The notes beneath the pieces were generated by a model, which saw nothing but the letters and a program-made list of their open reading frames with translations, did no database searches and was not told the DNA's origin. This document shows, piece by piece, positions 33,118 to 45,139 of a stretch of DNA of 64,000 nt. Position 1 is the stretch's first letter; every line of letters begins with the position of its first letter. The stretch is from Macrostomum hystrix (Eukaryota; Platyhelminthes; Macrostomidae), in NCBI GenBank assembly GCA_950097015.1, contig CATNEN010000025.1, positions 3,697,001 through 3,761,000 of the forward strand. The letters are read 5' to 3'. The position numbers were made by a program, and so were the translations under genes.

Positions 33118-34614
33118 GTTAGTTCTTGCTCTTCTATGTGTTTTTACCAACGCATACAATGCATGACTATCCAAACTTCACATCTCTGTCTGTTTTTCAT
33201 TTTTCCATTCTCACAACCCATCTTTTACTTCTTAGCAGTAGAAAGAGCGGTATTTCAAACACCCGCACTTTTTTTCTGCACCTCCCAACATATTCCAGCA
33301 ATGGCCATCGAAAAGGGCGGAAAATGTTGATTCAGATGGTGGACTTTCACGAAAATCGGTCATTCGGTTTGGGAGCAATCGTGAAGTGGGGAGTATTTGA
33401 AATTTGGGTATTCGGGTATTGACGTTTCTAACTTTTCGATACATATAGGCCTCCACTCAGCTCTTATTTGGGAATGGCCTTGCATCGGTGCAAACTAGAA
33501 ATTCAAACAGCTCGATTCTTGTCCCAATCTGACTGAGAACTCTCAGCTATTTCGCCTGTTGAGGGCCCACTTAAGCTCCGCAAGCCACCGAGAAGCTATT
33601 CAGAGGGGCCTATTGACTTTGGAGTGCAGCTTCAGGATCTGCAATTGTCTAAAGTTGACGGCTGAAATTGACAGGCTGACAGGCTGTTAAAGTGTGCGAC
33701 ATCGCCTTCTGGGCCCATTGGATATCAGTATGAGAACAAATAAATCCATTATCCAATAGGCCCCTCATTAAAGAGTTAACATGCGATGGCGGGTACGTGG
33801 CTGAGCTGTTAGCGCAGCCGACTCTCGCACCTTGGTACCTGAGCTCTAATCCGCGTATTTTATTTACAAGCTAGAGCAAGAGAAGAGTTAAAATACGCTA
33901 ACTTTTACTGTTTGATTATTACACGCAAATCGGGTTGCATTCTGACAAACTGCCGCCTCCATCGCTTGATTAAAAAACACGCTCAAAGCAACTCAACTCA
34001 AGCCTAAAATCGTTATGGAAACAAGCTGCTCATGTGTAATCAGATAAAATGTAATCCCCAGGACAATTGTTTGCCGCATCTAGACACTAAAAATATTGTC
34101 TAACATGACTCGTTACTTGCTATGACATACAAATGCTTATGTAATTAATCTGTTCGAATTTCATCTAATCATATGGTTAACGTAAGATATAACCAAAGAA
34201 CTAGGGGATGATCTACCCACAGAACTAGGGGATGATCTACCCACAGAACTAGGGGATGATCTAACCACAGAACTAGGGGATGATCTACCCACAGAACTAG
34301 GGGATGATCTAACCACAGAACTTGGGGAAGATATAACCACAGAACTAGATGAAGATCTAACCACAGAACTAGATGAAGATCTAACCACAGAACTATAGAA
34401 GAATATCTAACCACAGAACTAGAGATAAATCTAACCACAGAACTAGAGATAAATCTAACCACAGAACTAGAGATAGATCTAACCATGCAATAAAAATAAG
34501 GGAAGACCAAACCACAGAACTAGAGGAAGATCTAACCAACTGAACCCTGAAGACCAACTGGAACCTTAACCCAGTCAGCCCTCTTAACAACTCTCTTTGG
34601 CAAACCCTCGGCAG
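33118..34614 (+). other. Intron of the 33070 gene
   Basis: Phase 0, from GTTAGTTC to CTCGGCAG. It contains a degraded tRNA-like sequence (33785-33855: GTGGCTGAGCTGTTAGCGC, then GGTACCTGAGCTCTAATCC) and the 24 bp array. Confidence 0.65.
34186..34545. repeat. Minisatellite, 24 bp unit, near the intron's 3' end
   Basis: About 15 copies of GAACTAGGGGATGATCTACC + CACA. Variants (GATGAAGATC, GAGATAAATC) group in runs, so expansion was stepwise. The array ends about 70 bp before the acceptor. Confidence 0.93.
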
Positions 34615-36090
34615 GCAGAAGAAAACTTCAAGGCCGCCAATCCCAATGTGAAGAAGATGCGACTCGGTGGAACCTGGCAGGTACCCGAGGGCTACGAAGG
34701 CGCTGGCAGAGCTGCGCCAGCTTCAAGCAAGCCGCAGGATCAGAAGCTGCAGCCGTTGCAGCGACTGCCGACTGCGAAGCACTTGTCAGACGTGTCAACG
34801 GAGGCAAGCTATTCAGCGGCGACTAGTCAGGCTGCCTCAAGGATTACTAGTGGACGGTCGGAGCATCAGCAGCGGCAGCAGCAGCAGCGGCAGCACCAGA
34901 AATCAACGACTAGCGGTGTCACGACCATTGAAGTACAGGAGGAGCAGAAACTGAAACTTTCCGACACGCGAAAATTTGCAGCCGAGGCGGTTGTCGATTC
35001 AACAAAATCTGACGATAAACAGGTGGTTAATGCGCAGAAAAAAACAGAAGAAGTGAAAATTAGCGAGACAAAGACCGCCACCAAGGCCACGCCTGTCAGG
35101 CAGGTGCAGGAGGCGAGTAAAATTAGCAGCAAGAAAGCAACCAGTGAAACAATCGGGAAAAATTCTGAGGAGCGCATTCAATCCGGCAAGACTGCGAAGG
35201 ACAGCGTGATCGTTGCAGCAGCTGCGGTGGTCACTAGGTCTGAGACAACTAAGTCCGCAAAAACCAATTCAACTAAGAAAACTGCTTCAATTGACAAGAC
35301 AAGCTCAGTTGAGAAGACTAACTCAGTTGAGAAGACCAACTCAGTTGAGAGGACCAACTCAGTTGAGAAGACCAACTCAGTTGAGAAGACCAACTCAGTT
35401 GAGAAGACCAACTCAGTTGAGAAGACCAACTCGCTGGAGAAGACAAGTATAACTGAAGAGGTTGAAGCAAAGACTAAAATTACTGCCGTTGCTATGGCGC
35501 GTTCCGCGAAGGAGGAGGCAAACAAGTCATCTGCAGTCGAAAAGCGAGTAACTAATGAGAAACATGTGGATGTCAACTCAGACAGTGGCAAGGCAGTGGC
35601 GGAACAGTCTGAGAAAAGGACAGAGAAAGCAAATAGCAAAGCACACACGACTAGCCGACAAGCAGAGGTCAGAGCCATCACCAGCGGTACAGTGGCAGTG
35701 GCTGCAGCAGTGCTCAGTAGCCAGAAGGAGACGGTTGCGGCTACAGCTGAGAGAAGCGAGAAAAACAAGAGCCAGGCATTGCCGGTCGGCAAGCAGAGCA
35801 GATCAGCTGTACTCGGTGAGAACAAACAACAGTCGCGAGCAGTGAGCGAGAGCGAAGCCAAGAAGCTCGGGCCGCTGATCCAGCTGCTGGACTCCAAAGT
35901 GGATGAGCAGCTCAACAGCCTGTGCGACGGCTCCAATCAGAGCGGCGCAGATCCGCAGTACGAAGCCGCGATGAAGAAGATCTTGGACGGACAGTTTCAG
36001 AGCGAGGTGGACGCCTTTCTGACCAGCACTGGCTACGACTCGGGTGGCAAATTTTTTGAGTCCTGTAAAAAGCTCGCATCTGAGCTTTGA
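34615..36090 (+). CDS. Unrecognised Ser/Thr/Lys-rich protein, exon 2
   Basis: 491 residues continuing MSLADYIGKRREAQKK with AEENFKAANPNVKKMRLGG; total 507. No known domain recognised. The two ends look ordered. The N-terminus is basic and helical, followed by GTWQVPEGYEGAG. The C-terminus (about the last 85 residues: LGPLIQLLDSKVDEQLNSL, then a segment ending FFESCKKLASEL) looks like a compact helical domain. Between them lies a long disordered region rich in Lys, Ser, Thr, Glu and Ala, with a Gln/Arg run near 34868-34900 and eight tandem copies of (S/T)VEKTN encoded by an 18 bp coding minisatellite at about 35295-35440. This layout suggests a scaffold or cytoskeleton-linked protein, but that is inference. 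Confidence 0.75.
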   Translation, partial: AEENFKAANPNVKKMRLGGTWQVPEGYEGAGRAAPASSKPQDQKLQPLQRLPTAKHLSDVSTEASYSAATSQAASRITSGRSEHQQRQQQQRQHQKSTTSGVTTIEVQEEQKLKLSDTRKFAAEAVVDSTKSDDKQVVNAQKKTEEVKISETKTATKATPVRQVQEASKISSKKATSETIGKNSEERIQSGKTAKDSVIVAAAAVVTRSETTKSAKTNSTKKTASIDKTSSVEKTNSVEKTNSVERTNSVEKTNSVEKTNSVEKTNSVEKTNSLEKTSITEEVEAKTKITAVAMARSAKEEANKSSAVEKRVTNEKHVDVNSDSGKAVAEQSEKRTEKANSKAHTTSRQAEVRAITSGTVAVAAAVLSSQKETVAATAERSEKNKSQALPVGKQSRSAVLGENKQQSRAVSESEAKKLGPLIQLLDSKVDEQLNSLCDGSNQSGADPQYEAAMKKILDGQFQSEVDAFLTSTGYDSGGKFFESCKKLASEL

Positions 36091-36236
36091 GACTTTCAGC
36101 GTGCACTTTAATTCTGTAATTCAGAAAGCCTGATTTCACGCTTGATTTTTCTAGCATAACAGGGGTCGGCAAACTTAGTAGTGGCTGGGCCTCGGAGATA
36201 ACCTAAAAGAAGACAGCGGGCCGCATTAACTGTAGG

Positions 36237-36830
36237 AATATGAGACAGGGAAGAGATGAGACAGGGAAGAGATGAGACAGGGAAGAGATGAGACAGGGAA
36301 GAGATGAGACAGGGAAGAGATGAGACAGGGAAGAGATGAGACAGGGAAGAGATGAGACAGGGAAGAGATGAGACAGGGAAGAGATGAGACAGGGAAGATA
36401 TGAGACAGGGAAGATATGAGACAGGGAAGATATGAGACAGGGGAGAGATGAGACAGGGAAGATATGAGACAGGGAAGAGATGAGACAGGGGAGAGATGAG
36501 ACAGGGAAGAGATGAGACAGGGAAGATATGAGACAGGGAAGATATGAGACAGGGAAGAGATGAGACAGGGAAGATATGAGACAGGGAAGAGATGAGACAG
36601 GGAAGATATGAGACAGGGAAGATATGAGACAGGGGAGAGATGAGACAGGGGAGAGATGAGACAGGGAAGATATGAGACAGGGAAGAGATGAGACAGGGGA
36701 GAGATGAGACAGGGGAGAGATGAGACAGGGAAGATATGAGACAGGGAAGAGATGAGACGGGAAGAGATGAGACAGGGAAGAGATGAGACAGGGGAGAGAT
36801 GAAACGGGCGAGAGACGGGAGACACGGGAG
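36237..36830. repeat. Homopurine minisatellite, 16 bp unit
   Basis: About 36 copies of AGGGAAGAGATGAGAC with AGATATGAG and AGGGGAGAG variants, about 150 bp downstream of the stop at 36090. The plus strand is nearly all purine. The minus-strand open frame of SLPCLIS repeats is an artefact. Confidence 0.96.
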
Positions 36831-37537
36831 AGATGAGACTCTCCACCTCCAGATGAGAGAGAGAGATGAAACAGGATACTATAGGTGTAGGAAGGGGCAA
36901 CGGGGCCGGATTTGGGAGCTTCGAGGGCGGCATCTGGCCCGTGGGCCGGAGTTTGTCGACCATAACAATGGGCTGGATTAGTACATGCTTACTTATGCCC
37001 AAAAAAGTCCAACTTATGTCCAAAAAAGAATGTCTAGTTTTTTTGTCAGAAACGCACGACCGTTGGCAGTTGAGCAAAAAACAACGATTGATTAACGACT
37101 AGAATAATGACTTTCCTGAGCTTCTTAGCATCTATGACTCATATAGACAACTATAATCTTGTCTGATGCTCTATTCCATTGCCTATTCTTCTACTTTCCA
37201 CAACGTTAACTTAGTGGAAGATCTTTAAAATTGGCACCCGAGTTTTTGTCTTTTAGTCCTTTTCAGAAGCATGCACAAATATACGATATTCTGGCAAGCA
37301 GCGACTAAAATCTCTGCAAGTTTGATGCCAACGTTTGAAGTTACGCATTTTTGTACAGCTGTAAATCATTTTCAAAGTCTATATAATCTATTTGATATGA
37401 TTGGAATACTGTAATCTGCTGTACCATGGAATTTCCTCCTTATAAAAAGAAATGTGTTGTAACTTTTTAATCACGAAAAGCACCTGCATGTAGTAAAAGC
37501 TGTACTATGCACGTATCGAAAGAAAATGGGCGTTTGT
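36831..37537. other. Gene-free stretch
   Basis: Mostly AT-rich unique DNA. Nothing recognised. Confidence 0.3.
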
Positions 37538-37850
37538 AATAATAATAATAATTTCTTACACCTACCCCTATTCGGGCCGGATGTGAAGCTCACAACACAG
37601 CCGCAGATTTTGCGCGGCGCACCTGTAGGCTGCGTACGGTTGAATTCAGTCCATGGACTGGGGGGACGCCACACCCACCCCCAATTACCCCAGCTGATGC
37701 TGGTACCCATTTAACAGCTGGGTGAACTGAAGCAATGCAGAGTTAAGTGTCTTGCTAAAGGACAAAATTGTTCTAGTTGAGTCGGGAATCAAACTCCCGA
37801 CCTTCTATTCGTGAGTAAGACGCACTTTATAACCACTAGGCTAAAACCCC
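37538..37850 (-). mobile_element. tRNA-derived SINE, copy 2
   Basis: On the minus strand: A box TAGCCTAGTGG (37833-37843), B box AGTTTGATTCC (37785-37795), the same body as copy 1 (TTTAGCAAGACACTTAACTC, TGCTTCAGTTCACCCAGCTG), and a (TTA)n tail at 37538-37552. This copy looks nearly full length, about 310 bp. Confidence 0.88.
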
Positions 37851-38630
37851 ATTAAAATAAAATATACAATATACTACAATATTGTACGGTACAATCGGAT
37901 CAATGATTATACAATTTTAGATAATAGAAATTTAAGACAGCAGCTTGAACAATATATATTTGACTCTTTCCAAAATTTAGTATACTAGAGCAGTAAATGT
38001 GCACCCCTTAATATCGGGTGCCCTCTATATGATATGGCTTTTCTTTTATCAAAGGCAGATTAATGAAAACTAATAATAGGCATTTTACTGTCTCTTGAAA
38101 GGCACTATCTTTTATAAAGTGAGGATGGAGAAGTTCTAGGCTAAATAGTGAAAGTATTATTGTTTTCGGCAATTTAATAAACAGAAATATTTCTATGTAA
38201 ACAACAGTTTACCTAACTAGTTTACCTCGTAGCATATAAAGCTTGAAGACAAAGCTGCAGCATGCTGAGAAAGAAAGCCTGATTTGAGTAAATCGTACAC
38301 TGTTTGCATAACTAATAATCAATAAATGAAGGCAAATAGATGTGATTTATAACAATTAGATGAAATCCTATATCTACTAAATTCAAGTGGCGTAAATTAT
38401 ACTCTAATTCGTAGACAATGCAAAGCAATTAACAATAATGAAATTAAGAAATAAAAAGGATGTGCATATACGAGTAATTGAGCCCTATGAAATTTAATGC
38501 GACTTGAGGCCTAAAAAATTCGCCAAGATCAGTTAAACCGATAATTTAAAGGCTTCGCTACTAAAAATCATGGAGATATCTGATTTCTGATTTCGGATAA
38601 CCGACTGCATGCATGCCTACATTCTCAGTC
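37851..38630. other. AT-rich gene-free stretch
   Basis: No exon, repeat array or element recognised. Confidence 0.35.
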
Positions 38631-39680
38631 TCAGTAGGAGCTGACCATAATTGTTGAAGACCGACTTGAGCATTCCAGTTCTGGCTGTTCAAGAGCCTCG
38701 CAAGTGCACGGTGTTGGCTGCCTGCTCTCATCCACCGCGTCCAAAGCCCCGCTGAACATCTGGTGTCCTCTGAGCCTGTCCTTTATCAAGCGTCCTTTGC
38801 CCTGAAGAACAGGCATCTGCATGTTGTCTATACTCCGACACCCCATCGCACTAGTGAGAATCCCGCGATCTTGTTTTTGTTGTCGGTGACTTCAGTGCCT
38901 CTGCCTGTTGATGGTCGCCTATTGAATAATTTCTGCGGTTCTCCGAATGCCAATTCTGCCAATCTGTCCAGCTTCACCCAGGGTCAGAGATTTGATTGCA
39001 GTCAACTGTCAGGTCGTCAACCCCGGCTCTCGACCATGCAGTCTGCTGACTCATTCACCATGCAGTGCTTTTGCTTTAACCATTTGGCGGAAAGCTAATG
39101 AAACATTAACGCTGTGGGAACAACGACCGGGGAGGCAGGAGGTGCAGCGCGCCACTACCATTGACGGCCCACAGCAGTGAACAGGCCGCCCTACAGATAG
39201 GCTTTTAGGTGCTACTCAGTTAGGCGCCACGAGTCTGAGGGCCTCCTTTTGAGACCCGGCGCGCATATCCGTGACCGTCCAGTAGATGCCGGGCCACTGC
39301 AGGTTGCGGCGCAACGTAGAGGCGGATCAGCCATCGAATGGGTGACTAAGACCAGGTTTATAAAACGCCACCGACACCCACCAGAGCCACCCATGCCAAG
39401 CACAGGCCCGCAACTGAACGACGTTATAGTAGACGCGCCGACGCTCAGCTCCGTGTCACTCGTCGACCAAGCCCGTGGCTCGAGCCTGACACCACTTGTA
39501 CGGATTGCGGGCACCGGCACTTGCTGCCTGCCAACCCCACCCCGCGCTGCCCGGCGTCGTCTGCACCTGGACAAAAGCCCGACCTAGGCCCTGTCCACCA
39601 ATGGCCCGCGCGTCCTAGGTGTGCCTCTTCCGTCTCCGTCCGGAATCACAACCACCAGGCCATGCAGTATATTGCTCAAG
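38631..39680. other. GC-richer island of unknown nature
   Basis: About 1 kb of balanced to GC-rich sequence inside AT-rich DNA, with overlapping short open frames on both strands (e.g. 38763-39098 +, 39249-39587 +, 39212-39574 -), none recognisable. It may be a decayed transposable element, a promoter island, or the missing 5' part of the Artemis-like gene; I found no metallo-beta-lactamase HxHxDH signature in it. Confidence 0.3.
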
Positions 39681-41477
39681 AACACGCGCAGCAGCTGCAC
39701 ATAAATGTACGTTTATACAATACTACGCCAGAATATGTTATGCACACATGCGCATGATTACATAACAACCAAAGTGCAGTATATACTAAAGCACGACGAC
39801 AGAATCAGAGTCAATAGTTATTTCCGGATTTACTTGATTTCCTTGTAAATAATCATCATGCCTATTGTATCAAAAACTAGGTGCAACGTCAGGTGAACTT
39901 ACCTATGCAACACAATGACCACTAGAAGAACTCCTTATATAGTAGTTGCCCTTTAAAGCAACAATGCCAGTGTTTTAAAAGATAAGTCATTGTGAACTTA
40001 TTCGTTTCGGTGAAGAAAATAAAAACTCCGTTGCCAAAGCATATTTTATCAGCTTTTTGTTTCGTGCTGTGCTTTGTTTTACTTTCAAAATAGTCTCGCG
40101 CTGATACAAGTGCTCAAGAAGCATTCCGATTTCATGGAAATTTTTAAAACAGAGCGTTTGGCAAGTTTCCCAGTGTCTTTCTTTCTGGAATCCAGTTAGT
40201 CTTTAACGTGTTATGTGTTTATGTATGCCGATATTATTAATTTTTGTTTAAAGCTAGACTAAAAATTCCTTAAAAGCGTACATTTTCGTGTTTACTATCC
40301 TATGGTCCTGTGTATGTAAAATATACTATACCATTTACTTAGCAAATGCTAAGTAAAAAACAACTTTTTACCTCAGTAGTTGATATAGCTAAAGCATAGA
40401 ACATACGTACTAGGACTACTATTATTACACATTAAAAAATAGATGAATCCAAACTCTTCCACTATCATTTTTCCTTCCGGTAGAAATGTATGCATTGATT
40501 TCTTTAAAGGAATTTCACCTGTGTACTTTCTTTCACATTTCCATATGGGTAAGTACTGAAAATTAGTTTTTTAAGATAAAATATATGCATAAGTTATATT
40601 TATAAGATTTTTTGTTGCATAATTTTTATGTGCAGCTTATACCTATTTGTGACTCAGGTAATAAGCCCAAAGCCCTATAGTTTTTACTTTTAAATTGGTT
40701 TATAGGCTTGTTAGAGTTATTAGCTATTTTTTTATAGAAAACTTTTTTTTTCTCACACAAGAGTATATGCAATACACACAGCAATAATTACATAAAACTA
40801 CATGGAGATTGTATTTTAGGCACAATGTCTATAAATCCATAGTGCTATTTTGGTACCTTGGCCACATGTCCAAACCAAAACCAGTCTACCTAAAAGTTAA
40901 GTGCCATGGCACCACCAATTTAGCACAAAAAACTGATTAGGACCTTGTAAACATATGTTATAGCTTTTAAGCCCTAATACTAATAGGCCTATTTGCTCTA
41001 TACATTATATATCTCTTTTGCATGCTTATTTGCTAATTTGATTTTTCTAAATGATGATATATCAAACAAATAACACTAATAATTTATTCATTTAGATAGA
41101 CATTTTTTAAGAACAGTTATCGTTATGTTCAAGAAGAGGTCATATTGTTTTGTTGGAAATAAAAATGATTTTTGAATCTAATTACATTTGCTGCTATCTT
41201 TATTAATATTTTATGTTGTAGCTTCTCTGTTTACAACCAGTTTTTTTAATTGCAAATACTGAAAATATAGGCCACTTTTTTCAAAGTTATTGTAACATGC
41301 AATATAAAATAAATGAGACTATAAAGAGCTAGCCCATGGTATTTGTGTGATTTGTAGTCAGTATCCAGCTTTGAACACATGATTTTGGACTGAGCACCTT
41401 AATGTGTATTTGTAGATAATTTATGTGTGTCTTGATTTTTCTGTGCAGTTGGAAAACTATTTAAACATATAATTAAA
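39681..41477. other. AT-rich gene-free stretch
   Basis: No gene, array or element recognised up to the Helitron boundary. Confidence 0.4.
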
Positions 41478-43904
41478 CTAGCTTTTTTTGCCCGTTGTTT
41501 TTGGGGCAGAAATTTAAAGCAAAGCAGTAAGCAATTCACGTCTCTGTATTAACTTTATAGTGAAGGTCACCATTTATTTATTTACTGCATGAATGAAAAG
41601 TGAAGAGTTTGTTTAAGGGCGTACTGGCTCTGACAGCCAGTCAACGTCAGCATATCGAACCATCAGGTTCGGGTAAACTTTTGCCTTGAGCTCCTGCACT
41701 GACTGCACAATGGTTCCGATTGTAGCGATCGATGACTGCCCATTCTCTGTGCTAATCTCCAGCAGACCATTGCCGATTCGCAATAGATTGGCAGAGAACT
41801 CATGAGCTGTTTCGTCTCCTTGAATTGTAGCTCTCATGTTTGTTCGTAGGTGCAACTTCACAACCGATGGCCACAGGTGAGATGATTTTAGGAAAGCATT
41901 AATCTCATCAGCAGGAGTGCCTCGCGGAATCACAGGCAGCGTCTGTCTAAAGTCTCCAGACAGCAGCAGAGTGACACCACCCATCAGTTGATTGCTATTG
42001 CGCAGGTCTTTCAAAGTTAAGTTGAGTGCTTCAAATGCCAGTTTGTGGGACATGGTACACTCATCCCAGACGATAAGCTTGCAAGCCTGAAGCACTCTGG
42101 CAGTGCCTGTGTTTTTCTTGATGTTGCACAGCGGATTCTCCGCTCAAGACAGATCAAGCGGCAACTTCAGTGCTGAGTGGGCAGTGCGACCGCCTGGCAG
42201 CAAGGTGGCTGTAATTCCAGAGGAAGCTACAGCAATGGCAACGTCGCCTCGTTGCCTGACCTTTGCCAGAAGGAGGTTGATTAGAAATTTTTTTCCTGTG
42301 CCACCTGGAGCATCAAGAAAAACCATGCCACCAACGTTGTTGTTGACTCTGCGCAATAGCTCGCGGTACGCCTCTAGCTGCTCAGGCATGAGTCGGGGCT
42401 CATTCTCCTCTATGAACTGTCCCAGCTGCTCCTGGTCATCCAGCTCTTCCAGCAGTCCCAGTCGCTGACATGCTTCATGAAAAGTTTGGCAGGTATGGCC
42501 TTCCACCGTTCTAATGTGTCTAAATGACGTCGGACCAATCACGGTGTGTAGCAGGTAGTAGCATTCACTGTGGTTTGGGTGCACCGTGTACTCTGGCTAA
42601 TGCATCAGTCTGTCGTATTTCAGGATGGCCTGGAACTGCAGCGCCTTGAACCCGCCGCTTCCATCCTTTCGAAGAGGCGTTCCATGTGTAATAGGCAGGC
42701 ACCTGGTGGTACAGCAAAGTCCTGGCAAAGGGGTCTTCAGCGCACAACTTGAAGAAAGCAGTAAGAGTAGTGTCCTGTGGCCTTTGAGCACGTTGCTGGA
42801 TGTTCTCCTCCGTAAAGTATACTCTCTGACCGTTTTCCAGGTGCACACTGAGGTGCATGACAGTTGGGTGGCGTTCATGAATAGAGAATCCGAAGATTCG
42901 CCACATTGCCTCGTTAGAGCTGATACCTTCCGCTCTTGAAGCGATTGACTTCGTCAAATTCGTTTACTATGCCTCCAGGTCCCTCAATGTTGAACACTGC
43001 TTGGTCGCTACCCTTGTTCACGTACTTGCAAATGTACTTGATTGATTTAACAGAGTTGCACTACTCAACGTTGATGTGTGGATTGAACACCTTGGACAGT
43101 AGCGGGCAGTAGGGAACGACCCATCTGTTGTCCAGATCGATCTCTTCATTCCCATGGCTGCATAGAATAATGCGAGTGGTAAAGCCGCCATCCTCACGTG
43201 ATCCCCGTCGATACAGCGGATAACCGTCTTGTATTTTAGCAAAGCACTGTACGCCAGCCTCTCTCTTTCTTCTATCCCAGGCTGGCTGGAGAGAAATATT
43301 GACCGGAGAGCCCTGCGCACTGGGACGCCACCGCACTCACCGCACTCAGTCTCAGTGCTGCTTGGGGGCCAGTAGACAGTCTAGGGGTTTGGGCTGTGTA
43401 CATTCACGGCTTGAAATACAATGTACAGTCTGGGGCTTCGGCGCCCGGGGAAGGGAGGGGGTGGCTGTAATAAAATTTGGCCCGCAGAGTGGCGGAGGGG
43501 AGTTGGGGTGGCTGTCCTCGGAAAACAAAAAGTGACTCACTTTGAGATGATGCAGCTTTGCTCTGGATTGAGTAGAGATGTTCAAAATTGACAGCATTGT
43601 TGGAAAACATGTAAAGTGTAAGTGGATCAAATTTGGAGAAAATCTGACAAAGTGGGGCGACGATATGTCGAATTGTGTGATTTTTTGACGATTTTTGAGC
43701 AGTTTTTTGCACTTTTGAGCAGGAAGGAAATGATTTTTCGGGAATTTGAGTAGCCTATTGCACTCAGCGTAGGTGGTTTTAGGTGTGTGCAAAGTTTGGT
43801 GCAATTTGGTTGAGCGGTTTCGGCGTCTATAAAGACAAAAGGTTGCACACACACAGACAGACACACACACACACAGACAGAGTTTTCACTTTTATATATA
43901 TAGA
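41478..43904 (-). mobile_element. Degenerate Helitron (rolling-circle transposon), 2.43 kb
   Basis: Read on the minus strand, the element starts TCTATATATATAAAAGTGAA at 43904, a typical Helitron 5' end. It finishes with a hairpin (TGCCC at 41489-41493 pairing with GGGCA at 41504-41508, minus-strand order reversed), a short A-rich spacer and CTAG ending at 41478. The flanking bases are A on the 5' side and T on the 3' side, the A|T target Helitrons use without target duplication. Inside is a broken Rep/helicase coding region. Autonomous Helitrons are usually well over 5 kb, so this copy is internally deleted. Confidence 0.85.
41613..43340 (-). pseudogene. Helitron Rep-helicase remnant
   Basis: Fragments in order: a late Rep segment with NPHINVEYCNSVKSIKYICK followed by YVNKG (the paired-tyrosine region of Helitron Rep); then HERHPTVMHLSVHLENG; then PIF1-type helicase blocks with a Walker A-like GGTGKKF, WDECTMSHK (Walker B region), LLLSGDFRQTLPVIPRG and LRTNMRA. 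The N-terminal zinc finger and HUH motif are absent. At least two in-frame stops (near 42143 and 42600) and frame changes break it. Walker A has Lys where Thr is usual. The remnant cannot encode a working transposase. Confidence 0.88.
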
Positions 43905-45139
43905 TATGCTACCTGTTTTAGGCTAACAGAGTAAATGCATATATAATGATATATAATTCCATTGATAAGGAGTGCATATTGGTTTGTTGAATTAGTTGCT
44001 AAAGAAAACTAGAGAAAGGATATAATATTCTATGAAAAAAATGCTTTTTGGAAGGTTAGGCTATATAAAAGTTTCTGGAAAAAGAAACTATACTGTATGT
44101 GTTTTACTTTTTCAATGTTAAATTAAAGAATGTTACTACATAATTAAATGTTTAAATCTTATATAGCTTAGGTTTTGGTTAGTTAGCTGGCTTGCTATAC
44201 TATATTTTAATTGATTATAACTATAGCCATTATAAATTAAAAGATAATTAATTTCAAAGATTAGCTGTTTGAAATCTAATGTCTAAAGAAAATAATATCA
44301 GACTGGGGTTTCTAAAAGCAAGTCTGTATGTTGTAAGTAAATAAATAATAGGTGCAACAAATAAATAATATTTGCAATCTGAGCTGTTTAATGACAAACA
44401 TTACTGGACTTCAATCTTTTTGGAAAACATTGAAGAAATTCCTCCTTCTTTCTTTGTTAGTTAATTGCACCTATTAATTTTTAATTGATTTATCCAGCCA
44501 AACTTTTGTATGTTTGGATTATTATGGCAATAAAATAAATTTATTACATTAGATATTAAAGTATGAATACATATTAAACGAATTTTAGATCATGTAGTTG
44601 GACTGAGAGATGTACAACATGACTGCAAGGTAAGAAAAATATTCGTATTATTATCATTCGTTTTTGCTAGCAGTCTCCAAAACACTAAAACATACTCCTA
44701 TTTGTGTTTGGTCTCTTATCAGTAGACGGATAGTGGACATGTTTTTACAAGTTTGCTTAAGTATGGCTACGTTATCTTTACTAAGCTGTGTATTTGGTAC
44801 TGACTGGATGACAGGTGCGAACTGTTGTATTTGCCAAACTTTTATGAATGCCATAATCGATATGAGTTTAATCGTGGTCTGTTTACTGGTTATCTAGTAA
44901 CATTGCTAGTTGTTTCCTAGGAGTTAGGAAAAAAATCAGAGTTTAGTTGTAACGACAAAAAAATAATGTCCTAAGTTATCTCCTAACTTAATTGTACTAA
45001 TGATAGTCATAGATAATCGGCAATTTATGATAGCACCAATGGTCTATGAGTAGAAGTGTAGATGAAACAATGGGCAGATGAACGATCAAATCAGAGTATC
45101 TATGATCAATGGATAAAATCAGTGAATAAGTAAATGACC
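43905..45139. other. AT-rich gene-free stretch
   Basis: Probably the upstream intron or flank of the Artemis-like gene. Only short AT-driven open frames. Confidence 0.35.

Noticed and set aside
35178-35936. 252-codon minus-strand frame
   Set aside because: Antisense of the Ser/Thr/Lys-rich exon; ELVFSTELVFST is the complement of the VEKTN repeat.
42103-42939. Plus-strand open frames inside the Helitron
   Set aside because: Antisense of the helicase remnant; no domain similarity.
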